A stretch of DNA of 64,000 nucleotides from Rossellomorea sp. y25 (GTDB lineage: Bacteria > Bacillota > Bacilli > Bacillales > Bacillaceae_B). The notes under the pieces are model-generated. The model was not told the origin of the DNA. It worked only from the letters and a program-made list of their open reading frames with translations, and did no database searches. A program made the translations under genes and the position numbers. Positions 15,427 to 23,622 of this stretch are shown here, piece by piece. The stretch is taken from the NCBI RefSeq assembly GCF_038049935.1, contig NZ_CP145886.1, positions 4,393,501 through 4,457,500 on the forward strand, written 5' to 3'. Positions within the stretch are counted from its first letter, which is position 1, and each line of letters begins with the position of its first letter.

Positions 15427-16266
15427 TCAGTTGACACGACCGATTTCATTGGCTGCTTTTTCCATACTTCGATCATACGCTTGAAGGACTTTTTGATTTG
15501 CTTCAAAAGTTCTATACGCTGATAACATATCCGTCATCGTGCGGGAAGCATCCACATTAGAGCGCTCAAGAAAACCCTGCTTGGTGGTAAAAGATATATC
15601 GTTTTCTTCATAAGCATTTGGAAGAGGCACATTGCCTTCTGTCGCAAATAATCCATCTCCCTGTTTCACAAGTCGATTGGGATTGTCTGAATAGCCGACG
15701 CCTAAAGAAGCCACGATGTTTTCACCGGCTACAATCTGCCCTTTTTCCCCAATAGTGAACCGTTCACTGTCCAATCGAATACGCCCACCATTATCATTCA
15801 GAATATAAAAACCACTGTTCGTCGTTAAAAAACCGTTCCCATTCACAGTCAGATTGCCGTTTCGTGTATAGCGAGGATTCCCATCCGCACCTTCCACCGT
15901 GAGAAAAACGGATCCAACCGATCCTGTTTCCTCATTTGTCGGCATGGACACGTCCAGTAGTGCAATGTCCAGGTTTCTTCCTGTTTCCTGAAGGTCTCCC
16001 TGAAGAAAAGAAGGAATCGCCTCTTGCATATACACACCCGTATTGAGAGCTCCGACCTTATGATTAAAAGGAAGGGAGAGTGCTTTCTCTGTCGGGATGG
16101 ATGTGGAATCCATGCGTTCGAGGAGCATTTTGGGAAATGCCCGCATCGATGCCTGATCCGCTTTGTAGCCAGGGGTATTCGCATTCGACATATTGTTCGT
16201 TAACATTTCAGTCTTGCGTTGTTGAGAAAGCATTCCTGATGCTACTGTATAAAATCCGCGAAACAT
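15427..16266 (-). CDS. flhO: Flagellar hook-basal body protein FlhO
   Basis: Flagellar rod/hook-family protein of 279 residues, paralogous to FlhP. The N-terminus MFRGFYTVASGMLSQQRKTE leads into the rod signature LTNNMSNANTPGYKADQ. The C-terminal pairing helix carries NVDASRTMTDMLSAYRTFEANQ. Both ends are intact, so it should be exported and assembled. GAGGTGAAA precedes the ATG. The order mbl-flhO-flhP is as in B. subtilis. Confidence 0.93.
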   Translation of the reverse strand: MFRGFYTVASGMLSQQRKTEMLTNNMSNANTPGYKADQASMRAFPKMLLERMDSTSIPTEKALSLPFNHKVGALNTGVYMQEAIPSFLQGDLQETGRNLDIALLDVSMPTNEETGSVGSVFLTVEGADGNPRYTRNGNLTVNGNGFLTTNSGFYILNDNGGRIRLDSERFTIGEKGQIVAGENIVASLGVGYSDNPNRLVKQGDGLFATEGNVPLPNAYEENDISFTTKQGFLERSNVDASRTMTDMLSAYRTFEANQKVLQAYDRSMEKAANEIGRVN

Positions 16267-16336
16267 GTTTTTTCACCTCATAACTGTTTACCGTTTTTAT
16301 ATCGGATGAATGGTGACATATTTTTATAAGAGAAAG

Positions 16337-17347
16337 TTATCCAATTCGTCTTCTTGAAATTTTATCGATATTTTCAAGCATTAATCCGGTTCCAACCGCT
16401 ACACAATCCATAGGGTTTTCAGCTATCAGTACTGGTACTTTCAGTTCTTCTGCAAGAAGGGTATCCATTCCGTGAAGAAGTGCGCCCCCGCCTGTTAAAA
16501 TGACTCCTCGGTCAATAATGTCCGCTGATAATTCTGGCGGAGTCTTCTCAAGAACATTTTTAGCAGCCTGTACAATGACTGCCACTGATTCACGAAGAGC
16601 CCCTTCAATTTCCGTGGATGTCACGGTAATGGTGCGTGGAAGACCTGATACCATATCACGACCGCGAATACTCATTTCCTTACGCTCTTCATCAAATGTT
16701 TCTGAGAATACCGTACCAATATTCACCTTGATATCTTCAGCAGTACGTTCTCCGATGAGAAGCTTGTACTCTTTTTTAATATAGTTCAGGATTTCGTGAT
16801 CAAACTTATCTCCGGCCATTTTAATGGACTGACTCGTCACGATGTCCCCCATGGAAAGAACCGCTACGTCCGTTGTTCCTCCACCGATGTCAACGACCAT
16901 GTTTCCGGTAGGATTGAAGATATCCATCCCTGCTCCAATGGCTGCCACTTTCGGTTCTTCTTCTAAGTAAATCTTCTTTCCACCGCTCTTTTCAGCCGCT
17001 TCCCTGATTGCCTTTTGCTCGACGCTCGTGATGTTCGTTGGGCAGCAAATCAAGATTCTTGGCTTAGAAAGAAACCCTTTTACATTCAATTTATTGATAA
17101 AATGCTTCAGCATCGCTTCTGTTACATCAAAGTCAGCAATAACCCCGTCTTTTAACGGACGAGTCGCCACAATGTTTCCAGGAGTACGCCCAACCATACG
17201 ACGCGCTTCCTCTCCTACTGCTAATACTTTACCTGTATTCTTGTCCAAAGCCACAACCGATGGCTCATTCAAAACAATCCCTTTTCCTTTAACATGAATT
17301 AAAACATTAGCCGTACCAAGATCAATCCCAATATCTTTCGCGAACAT
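16337..17347 (-). CDS. mbl: MreB-like actin homologue Mbl
   Basis: Rod-shape determining actin-fold ATPase of 336 residues that organises lateral-wall synthesis under the membrane. The phosphate-1 motif DIGIDLGTANVLIHVKG is at the N-terminus, phosphate-2 VVDIGGGTTDVAVLS near 160, and the adenosine motif VILTGGGALLHGMD near 285. It is assigned Mbl rather than MreB or MreBH because spoIIID is upstream and flhO-flhP downstream, the B. subtilis mbl context. GAAGGGAGAA precedes the ATG. Confidence 0.95.
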   Translation of the reverse strand: MFAKDIGIDLGTANVLIHVKGKGIVLNEPSVVALDKNTGKVLAVGEEARRMVGRTPGNIVATRPLKDGVIADFDVTEAMLKHFINKLNVKGFLSKPRILICCPTNITSVEQKAIREAAEKSGGKKIYLEEEPKVAAIGAGMDIFNPTGNMVVDIGGGTTDVAVLSMGDIVTSQSIKMAGDKFDHEILNYIKKEYKLLIGERTAEDIKVNIGTVFSETFDEERKEMSIRGRDMVSGLPRTITVTSTEIEGALRESVAVIVQAAKNVLEKTPPELSADIIDRGVILTGGGALLHGMDTLLAEELKVPVLIAENPMDCVAVGTGLMLENIDKISRRRIG

Positions 17348-17603
17348 CTTGTGTTTCTCCCTTCTTCTTCTACAAATTCATCATCATTTTCATCTATAGT
17401 TTCATCTTTATGTCATTACGTAAAAACGTTAAGGCAAAACTTTCACCTAATTAATTATTTTACCATAAATATGTCGAATGTAGGTATTGTATGTCAAAAA
17501 AATGTATTGATATTGTTATTTATTTGGAAAAGTATAGGGATTTAGGAGGGGGAATGTTACAGGGATGTTAAGGTTTGGTGAAGTTGGGGTGGGATTGGGG
17601 TGG

Positions 17604-17645
17604 TTGTACCTGGTACAATTGAGGAGTTTTGTGCCTGGTACAATC
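17604..17645. repeat. Twice-repeated near-palindrome TTGTRCCTGGTACAAT
   Basis: TTGTACCTGGTACAAT at 17604-17619 and TTGTGCCTGGTACAAT at 17629-17644. Each is close to its own reverse complement. They lie in the 500-base gap between spoIIID and mbl, which has no gene. Confidence 0.55.
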
Positions 17646-17655
17646 AGTTCTTTGT

Positions 17656-17740
17656 TTAACAGTTAAAATAATCCATAAATTTGTCTGTTAATTTTCACGG
17701 ATTTTTAACAGGCATAATACAATAGAAATTCAACTGTTAA
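17656..17740. repeat. Two 36-bp units TTAACAG...CTGTTAA, 49 bp apart
   Basis: TTAACAG (17656) pairs with CTGTTAA (17685-17691). The same 36-base layout recurs with TTAACAG (17705) and CTGTTAA (17734-17740), while the 22-base interiors differ. Confidence 0.6.
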
Positions 17741-17796
17741 AAAAACTCGAAAATTCATCAGGCAAAGTCGCTAGAAATAACCGTGCCATTCCCTCC

Positions 17797-17850
17797 CTCA
17801 AAAAACAAAAACACACCAAGCGTGACCCATTTTTCTGGGGCTTGGCGTAT
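17797..17850 (-). terminator. Terminator of spoIIID
   Basis: On the minus strand CGCCAAGCCCC pairs with a bulged GGG...GCTTGGTG and is followed by a T-rich tail (TTTTTGTTTTTT). Confidence 0.75.
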
Positions 17851-17855
17851 TTTGG

Positions 17856-18116
17856 TTAGCTGTGGAGCTCTTCTTTTTTGTATTTTTGCTTCGTCGCTTC
17901 TCCACCTCGTAGATGCCGGATAGATTTATGATAATCAAGTATTGTTTTGACTTCATTTGCGAGTTCTGGATTAATTTCTGGCAGTCGTTCTGTTAGATCT
18001 TTATGGACAGTACTTTTGGACACGCCAAACTCCTTCGCAATTACACGAACAGTTTTTTTCGTCTCCACGATATACTTACCAATCTTGATTGTTCTCTCTT
18101 TGATGTAATCGTGCAC
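17856..18116 (-). CDS. spoIIID: Sporulation regulator SpoIIID
   Basis: Mother-cell DNA-binding regulator of 86 residues acting with sigma-E and sigma-K. The helix-turn-helix VRVIAKEFGVSKSTVHKDLT (about 24-43) and the basic C-terminal helix (SIRHLRGGEATKQKYKK, about 66-82) that contacts DNA are both intact, and length matches B. subtilis (93 aa) closely. GTG start with GGAGGT eight bases upstream. It lies upstream of mbl on the same strand, as in B. subtilis, but is separated by a terminator and 500 bases of repeats. Confidence 0.96.
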   Translation of the reverse strand: MHDYIKERTIKIGKYIVETKKTVRVIAKEFGVSKSTVHKDLTERLPEINPELANEVKTILDYHKSIRHLRGGEATKQKYKKEELHS

Positions 18117-18423
18117 ACCACTCGACCTCCCTAAATTGGATGTGAGAAGTGTGAAATGAGACTCGCTTTCGCATCAATGAAATAGTATAGACCCCTTGCA
18201 CATAGGCAAACGGCAGAAAGCCTTATTTATGACGGCAGCTTCCTGATGTTACAACGTATAATCAAATATTCAGCTGATGATCAATGGTATAATGACGATT
18301 CCTCACCTCAAACACTCTCTATTTTGATAGGTTTGTATCATTTTATTAGCTTGTGCCCACATATATGCACAAAAAACACAATAAGGACAAGGTTTGAGGT
18401 TAATTTTCTGAAAAATCACTCTT

Positions 18424-18435
18424 AGGGACGGACCT
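18424..18435 (+). repeat. Dispersed 12-mer AGGGACGGACCT
   Basis: Exact intergenic copy just beyond the 3' end of the exonuclease gene. The 60-codon minus frame across it is not supported as a gene. Confidence 0.75.
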
Positions 18436-18481
18436 TCATATGGTTTTCGGAGGAAAACCGACCTCGTAAATGTGCCATCCT

Positions 18482-19141
18482 TCACCCATTACCCCGGCTG
18501 ACCCGGACCAACTCCCCCCAGGTTTCCACCCTTCGATCTTTTAACAGCTCCAATAATTCCACAAATAAGTAAGCCGTCATAAGGGCATCGTTTAACGCCC
18601 GATGTCTTGGGTACAACCGAGTCCCGAACATCTGGGCATATCGCTCAAGATCTCTCATATCGTAAGAGGGCGAAAGATATCCGATTAGATTAAGTGTGTC
18701 CAGGCTCGGTGCCATCTGAAGATGAAGTCCGGCTCGCTTCAGTTCACTCTTCAGCACGAGTTCATCAAAGCTTACGTAGTGTCCAACCAGACTATTCACA
18801 CTATTTCCTCCTATAAAGGTGAAGAAGTCACGGATGGCATCCGATGCTTCCGGCGCTTGTTCGACATCTTTAGACTGAATTCCCGTAAGCTGGATTATTT
18901 CCTGAGAAATGGGTCGATGAGGATTGGAAAATGTCTGAAATGTGATATTTTCCTTTACCTCATACCCTTTTACTTTAACCGCTCCGATTTCCAGCATCCG
19001 GTCCTCCGCTCCGACGCGGAATCCTGTCGTTTCCGTATCAAAGACAACAAACGTAAGATCTGCTATTTCACTGTTGAGCGGGATGGAATCATAGTGGAGC
19101 GGACACTCGATCTTTTTCTTTGAAAAAATGAAAATCTTCAC
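18482..19141 (-). CDS. DEDDh 3'-5' exonuclease (DnaQ-like)
   Basis: Exonuclease of the DNA polymerase III epsilon type, 219 residues. The DEDDh residues are visible: DTETTG (Asp and Glu, about 35-40), the middle Asp in VGHYVSFDELVL (about 122), and HRALNDALMTAYLF (His and last Asp, about 178-191). It lacks a polymerase or other domain, so it acts as a stand-alone proofreading or RNA/DNA-trimming nuclease. It follows the cNMP/CBS/DUF294 gene by seven bases on the same strand; this nuclease-DUF294-symporter order recurs in other bacteria with acetate-type symporters (family knowledge). Start taken as GTG at 19141; its RBS (GAAGGGAA) is unusually close, so the start is uncertain. Confidence 0.85.
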   Translation of the reverse strand: MKIFIFSKKKIECPLHYDSIPLNSEIADLTFVVFDTETTGFRVGAEDRMLEIGAVKVKGYEVKENITFQTFSNPHRPISQEIIQLTGIQSKDVEQAPEASDAIRDFFTFIGGNSVNSLVGHYVSFDELVLKSELKRAGLHLQMAPSLDTLNLIGYLSPSYDMRDLERYAQMFGTRLYPRHRALNDALMTAYLFVELLELLKDRRVETWGELVRVSRGNG

Positions 19142-19148
19142 TTCCCTT

Positions 19149-21041
19149 CTACGTTAAGGAGTAATGAGATAGCATCATTTGTTGAAATTCCCGTATCGTT
19201 TTCACACTTTTGTACAGGTTTTCTTTTTTACGGGTGGAGAGTGTGGAGAGGTGTACCGTATCTCCCTGATCATTCCTCTTTAACTCTATATAGAGCTTCA
19301 TCAATTCCTGGAAAGCTTCTGATAATTCTTCTGCAAAATCCTCAGAAATAGATCGCTTTTTTGTTAAAAAATCGATTTTCTCCCTAGTCGATCCGGAGGT
19401 ATTACCATGAGCAGCATTCAATATCTGCAGAGCATGATGAAAAGGGAACAGAATATTTTTCTTAATAGATACCGTTTTTCGATCCATGCCTAATATTGAG
19501 CTAATGGATGAGTGAAGAGCAGGCACTGGCTTGGATTTTTCGACTTGGGCCAGTCGTACCAATAATATTTTCGAACTGCGGAGCTGATCTTTTATAGCGT
19601 CTTCAAATGTCGAATGAAGCGTTTCATCCCCATCTAAAAATCGATATGAAAAGAAGTTTTGTACCTTCAATAAGGTATCCTCTGACGAATGGACAGACCA
19701 TTCTCTCAACCTTTCCTGCCAGGAACCCACACTCCCTGTCCACGCTTTCTGATTCGCCATCATTCTCCCGTCACAAAGACGCAGTCCTGCCTTTTCCAAT
19801 TCAACGACGACTTTTTCAGCAAAATCCCAGAAATAGTCCACCGCTTCTTTACTATGTTTTTCATAAACGAGGAAATGATCTTGGTCGGTCAACATAAACT
19901 GCTCTTTCCTACCTGCTGAACCCATGGCATAAAATGCATACGAGCAAGGTCTATCCCGTCCTTCCTGAAGCAATTCTTCCTCAACCTGCTTTAGGATCCG
20001 CTGATAAATACGATCGAATAGCCCTGACATGAAATCGAGAATGTGGAATACCGGAGCATGCGCATTCCAAAGACTCGATAACATGGACTCTGCCATCGGT
20101 TTAATCTTCTCCAGTGGAAAATCCTTGTTCTCCAGTTTCCTTGCACTCGTCAGGGCACCTATATGGTTCGCCTTCATTACATCGTGGAGGGTGATGATGC
20201 CGATAGGTCCGTCCCTCTCCTTATCCCCGACAACGGGCAGGTGTTTGATGGAGTGATCGATCATGGTGGCGAGGGCTTCGTACAGATAGGCGTCACGGGT
20301 GATGACGATTGGATTGGGGGTCATGGTCCCGTTTACCGGTTTGGTGAGAGGGACGGACCTTGCAAGGCATCTGGAGACGAGGTCTCTTTCTGTCAGTATT
20401 CCTGCAATGCGATTGTTTTCCAGTATGATGACAGAGCTGACCCGGTTTTCTCCCATGGCTCGAGCTGCATCCCCCAGGGAATCATCACTCCTGACAGTTA
20501 CAACTGAATTTGTCATGACATCACTCACACGTTTCAGAATCGTTGTCCGCTCTTCAAGCCCGTGCGCCACTCCCACTTGCTGAGACAAGGAATAATAAAC
20601 ATCCTGAAGTCGTTTTGATGTTTCTTCTAATAAAAAATTCTTCAAATAAGGTTCATTCCAATAGTTTTTTAAACTAGTATATGGAACGAGGCAGAGCTGA
20701 CAGTCCTCTTTCGCCTTGACCTCAACCGAAGAATAAACACTCTCCTCTACCGTTGTATTCAGAACAGAGTACAGACTTGATAAGCCGACTATTCCGTCCT
20801 TAGAAATCATCTCAAGAATCTCTTCTTTTTCCTTAGGGACAACCACCGCTACCTCTCCATTAATCACAAGGTAGAGTCCTAATCGGTGTTCAAAGCTTTT
20901 CAGAATAGTAGAGTGCTTTCCCACCTCAAGCCACTTACACTCGGAGAAAAGGGAAAGAGCCGTACCCCGCTCCATCCCCTTGAAGAAGGGATGAAGGAGT
21001 ACAGCTTCTTGAAATGATCCGTCAGGCTTTGAAGTCGACAT
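19149..21041 (-). CDS. cNMP-binding / CBS / DUF294 nucleotidyltransferase-like protein
   Basis: Cytosolic signalling protein of 630 residues. Domain order: a cyclic-nucleotide-binding fold (about 10-140), two CBS motifs (about 170-295, MTNSVVTVRSDDS... and MTPNPIVITRD), a DUF294 nucleotidyltransferase-like domain whose active site reads GSAGRKEQFMLTDQDHFLVY (about 377-396), and a helical DUF294 C-terminal domain. The ligand and target are unknown; genomic association with sodium:solute symporters suggests it regulates the adjoining transporter. The ATG lies 20 bases inside the end of the symporter gene, so expression is probably coupled. Two inverted copies of the dispersed 12-mer are written into the CBS region (20205 and 20349). 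Confidence 0.88.
   Translation of the reverse strand: MSTSKPDGSFQEAVLLHPFFKGMERGTALSLFSECKWLEVGKHSTILKSFEHRLGLYLVINGEVAVVVPKEKEEILEMISKDGIVGLSSLYSVLNTTVEESVYSSVEVKAKEDCQLCLVPYTSLKNYWNEPYLKNFLLEETSKRLQDVYYSLSQQVGVAHGLEERTTILKRVSDVMTNSVVTVRSDDSLGDAARAMGENRVSSVIILENNRIAGILTERDLVSRCLARSVPLTKPVNGTMTPNPIVITRDAYLYEALATMIDHSIKHLPVVGDKERDGPIGIITLHDVMKANHIGALTSARKLENKDFPLEKIKPMAESMLSSLWNAHAPVFHILDFMSGLFDRIYQRILKQVEEELLQEGRDRPCSYAFYAMGSAGRKEQFMLTDQDHFLVYEKHSKEAVDYFWDFAEKVVVELEKAGLRLCDGRMMANQKAWTGSVGSWQERLREWSVHSSEDTLLKVQNFFSYRFLDGDETLHSTFEDAIKDQLRSSKILLVRLAQVEKSKPVPALHSSISSILGMDRKTVSIKKNILFPFHHALQILNAAHGNTSGSTREKIDFLTKKRSISEDFAEELSEAFQELMKLYIELKRNDQGDTVHLSTLSTRKKENLYKSVKTIREFQQMMLSHYSLT
20205..20360. 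repeat. Inverted pair of the 12-mer inside the CBS coding region
   Basis: AGGTCCGTCCCT at 20205-20216 and AGGGACGGACCT at 20349-20360 are both exact. Relative orientation is opposite to the intergenic pairs at 13900 and 14118. They encode parts of ERDGPIG and ARSVPLT. Confidence 0.75.
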
Positions 21042-22689
21042 CGTCGTTCACCCAAACTTCTCCGTCTTTAAAGGTCATTTGTTCCGGGTAACGGAGATCC
21101 ATTACCTCTTCTTGAATCTTTTGAGACGGTGCTTTCGTCATCAGTGACACGACGATATTGGCAATCGTTGCGGCCGTTGCGCCAAACACTCCTGCCCCCG
21201 TATCAATGATGCCGAATAGGGTAACTCCTGATCTTGCCAGGAAGATATACGTAAGGGTTACCCCTAACCCCACAAGCATCCCTGCAATAACCCCTTGGGC
21301 ATTGGAGCGTTTCCACCATACCCCGAGTAAAAGTGCCGGGAAAAACGTTCCGGACGCCAGTGCGAAGGCCCAGGCGACGATCTGGGTGATAACCCCTGGA
21401 GGATTGAGAGCCACAATCCCGGCGAGCACCGTTGCAATGACGATCGACCAACGGGCAACTGCCAGACGATTTTTCTCTGTCGCGTTTGGCTTGAATACAC
21501 GATAGTAGATATCATGAGCAAAGGAAGAGGATATCGCGATCATCAATCCGCCTGCCGTCGATAACGCCGCTGCCATGGCACCAGCCGCTACGAGACCGAT
21601 GACGAATACGCCTAAATTCGCAATTTCCGGTGTGGCCATGACCACGATATCATTCGAGATGATGATTTCCTTCCACTGTAGGATTCCATCTCCATTTGCG
21701 TCTGCGACCTGTAATTTCCCCGTATCCACCCAGGATTTCGTCCAGGAAGGCAAGTCACTGATTTGACTGCCCGCAACCTTTGTCATTAGAATGAAGCGTG
21801 AGAATGCTGCATATGCAGGTGCTGATAAATAGAGAAGTCCGATGAAAAGGAGTGCCCATGCTCCTGACCAGCGAGCCGCCTTCATCGTAGAAACCGTATA
21901 GAATCGAACGATTACGTGTGGAAGTCCCGCGGTCCCTGCCATCAACGTAAACATCAGAGCCATGAACTGCCACTTCGTACCGTTAGTAAAAGGAGCGAAG
22001 TATTCCGAGACCCCAAGCTCACGATCGAGCTCCCCGATTTTCCCTACCAGTTCCCCATAGGAAATCCAGGGTGCAGGGTTTCCGGTAATTTGTAACGACA
22101 TGAAAATAACAGGAATTAAATAAGCGATAATAAGAACAACATACTGAGCAACCTGCGTCCACGTGATCCCCTTCATCCCACCAAAAGCTGCGTAGAAGGC
22201 GATGAGCACCACTCCGATCATCGTACCGACTTTGGCATCGATTTCGAACAAACGACCGATTACGACCCCGGAACCTGACAGCTGACCAATGGAATACGTA
22301 AAACTGATAATGATTGTGCAGATGGCGGCAATGACGCGGGCCGTGTGGCTGTTATACCGGTCCCCGATAAATTCCGGTACCGTATAGCGACCATATTTCC
22401 TAAGCTGTGGGGCAAGTAAGAAGGTTAACAGTAAATATCCTCCCGTCCAGCCCATTATGTAGGCAAGTCCATCATAGCCGAGGATCATGACGGTACCAGC
22501 CAGTCCAATGAATGATGCTGCACTCATCCAGTCTGCTCCGATGGCCATCCCATTAAAGATCGGCGGCACTCCCCGACCGGCTACATAGAAGTCCGATGTC
22601 GCTTTCGCTTTGTTATAAACAGCAATTCCGATATATAACGCAAACGTCAACAGAATAATCGACGTTGATACTAAAAACTGAGTATCCAT
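21022..22689 (-). CDS. Sodium:solute symporter (ActP/acetate type)
   Basis: SSS-family symporter of 555 residues with about 13 membrane segments, importing a small monocarboxylate such as acetate with sodium. Typical stretches are DFYVAGRGVPPIFNGMAIGADWMSAASFIG (split across helices 1-2), YTVPEFIGDRY and the sodium-site region AALSTAGGLMIAISSSFAHD. A polar insertion around DANGDGILQWKE (EF-hand-like, about 325-345) lies in an extracytoplasmic loop. RBS AGGGGG before ATG. It is the fourth-last gene of an operon with two upstream small membrane proteins and the downstream cNMP/CBS protein. Substrate is inferred from family only. Confidence 0.88.
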   Translation of the reverse strand: MDTQFLVSTSIILLTFALYIGIAVYNKAKATSDFYVAGRGVPPIFNGMAIGADWMSAASFIGLAGTVMILGYDGLAYIMGWTGGYLLLTFLLAPQLRKYGRYTVPEFIGDRYNSHTARVIAAICTIIISFTYSIGQLSGSGVVIGRLFEIDAKVGTMIGVVLIAFYAAFGGMKGITWTQVAQYVVLIIAYLIPVIFMSLQITGNPAPWISYGELVGKIGELDRELGVSEYFAPFTNGTKWQFMALMFTLMAGTAGLPHVIVRFYTVSTMKAARWSGAWALLFIGLLYLSAPAYAAFSRFILMTKVAGSQISDLPSWTKSWVDTGKLQVADANGDGILQWKEIIISNDIVVMATPEIANLGVFVIGLVAAGAMAAALSTAGGLMIAISSSFAHDIYYRVFKPNATEKNRLAVARWSIVIATVLAGIVALNPPGVITQIVAWAFALASGTFFPALLLGVWWKRSNAQGVIAGMLVGLGVTLTYIFLARSGVTLFGIIDTGAGVFGATAATIANIVVSLMTKAPSQKIQEEVMDLRYPEQMTFKDGEVWVNDDVDFKA

Positions 22690-22734
22690 TTATCGTTTCC
22701 CCCTGCTCTATTCTATATATTTGGTTGAAGCCGT

Positions 22735-23037
22735 TTAATGGTCCAATGTCTTTCCGTAGCTGATCTGCTCATTTTTACTTTCATCAATTCCATACTTCTT
22801 ATCGATTCCATCGCTTACCTTCGCATTTACGTAGAGTAATATGATGAAAATAACAATCGACCCTTGAGCACCCATAAAGTAGTGAAAAGGAAAACCATTG
22901 AGGGTGACCGTTGACAGGCTTTCGGCAAACAGGACGACTCCAAAGGAAGATACGAGCCAAATCACTAAATACAGCGCCATATAACGGTTCTTTTCTTTAA
23001 AATACTGATCCGCTTTTGCTCTATCAATCTTCTTCAT
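22735..23037 (-). CDS. DUF4212-type small symporter subunit
   Basis: Two-helix membrane protein of 100 residues. YMALYLVIWLVSSFGVVLF (about 19-37) and the segment following GFPFHYFMGAQGSIVIFIILLY (split at about 48-70) are the two helices, with a basic cytoplasmic tail (DKKYGID). The GFP...AQGSI motif is characteristic of the DUF4212 subunit that accompanies some SSS symporters, and the symporter gene follows 45 bases downstream. It probably stabilises or regulates the transporter. Confidence 0.85.
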   Translation of the reverse strand: MKKIDRAKADQYFKEKNRYMALYLVIWLVSSFGVVLFAESLSTVTLNGFPFHYFMGAQGSIVIFIILLYVNAKVSDGIDKKYGIDESKNEQISYGKTLDH

Positions 23038-23061
23038 TTATGTAACCCCTTTTCAAGCTCA

Positions 23062-23244
23062 TTATTTTAAACTGAAAATAAATTTCACGGTCTCAAAAAA
23101 CGGAACCGGGACCATGGCAATCTGAACAATAAAGTAAATGAATAAAGACAAGAATGGAATGGTTAAGAAGAAAGCCCGTTTCTTTCTCAGTGCAAGAAAA
23201 ATACTTCCCCCTGTTATGAGTAAAATAGCGATGAAGTAAAGCAA
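23062..23244 (-). CDS. 60-aa hydrophobic protein leading the symporter operon
   Basis: Not a recognised named family. Two hydrophobic segments (about 1-18 and 27-47) with a basic turn between (LRKKRAF), so a hairpin membrane peptide. TTG start at 23244 has AGGAGGTG six bases upstream, one of the best RBSs in the window, which argues that it is real. It stands 24 bases before the DUF4212 gene and probably is the first gene of the symporter operon. Possibly a further small subunit of the transporter. Confidence 0.65.
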   Translation of the reverse strand: MLYFIAILLITGGSIFLALRKKRAFFLTIPFLSLFIYFIVQIAMVPVPFFETVKFIFSLK

Positions 23245-23573
23245 CGTTTCACCTCCTGTTTTTGTAAGCGCTCTCTAAACGTTCCTTGATCATACAACCT
23301 CCCATTAATAAAGATTAAATTTTCTGAAATTTTATTCATGCCCTCATTATCTTTTTTGGAAAAAGGCAGGTCAATAAAGAAAAAACGACAATTGTCCATT
23401 TAATTTTTTTATTTAAATAAAATCATTTTACTAAAATAAAGATATAGGGAACTGTGATTGCATTAGTAGATTGAAGTGGCATGGAAATATTTTTCCAGTA
23501 AAGTATTTCCTTTGTCGAATTTCCGAGGAAATTTTTTATATTGATAAAGAGATAATTGGAATAGATCTGAAAA

Positions 23574-23605
23574 CAAAAAAACTGACCGGAAATCACCAGT
23601 CAGTC
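23574..23605 (-). terminator. Terminator of spoIIQ
   Basis: On the minus strand CTGACTGG pairs with CCGGTCAG around TGATTT and is followed by seven T. Confidence 0.85.
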
Positions 23606-23622
23606 TTTCTTCATCTATATGA

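Noticed and set aside
18303..18485. 60-codon minus frame downstream of the exonuclease gene
   Set aside because: It overlaps the exonuclease end and a copy of the dispersed 12-mer, with no RBS.
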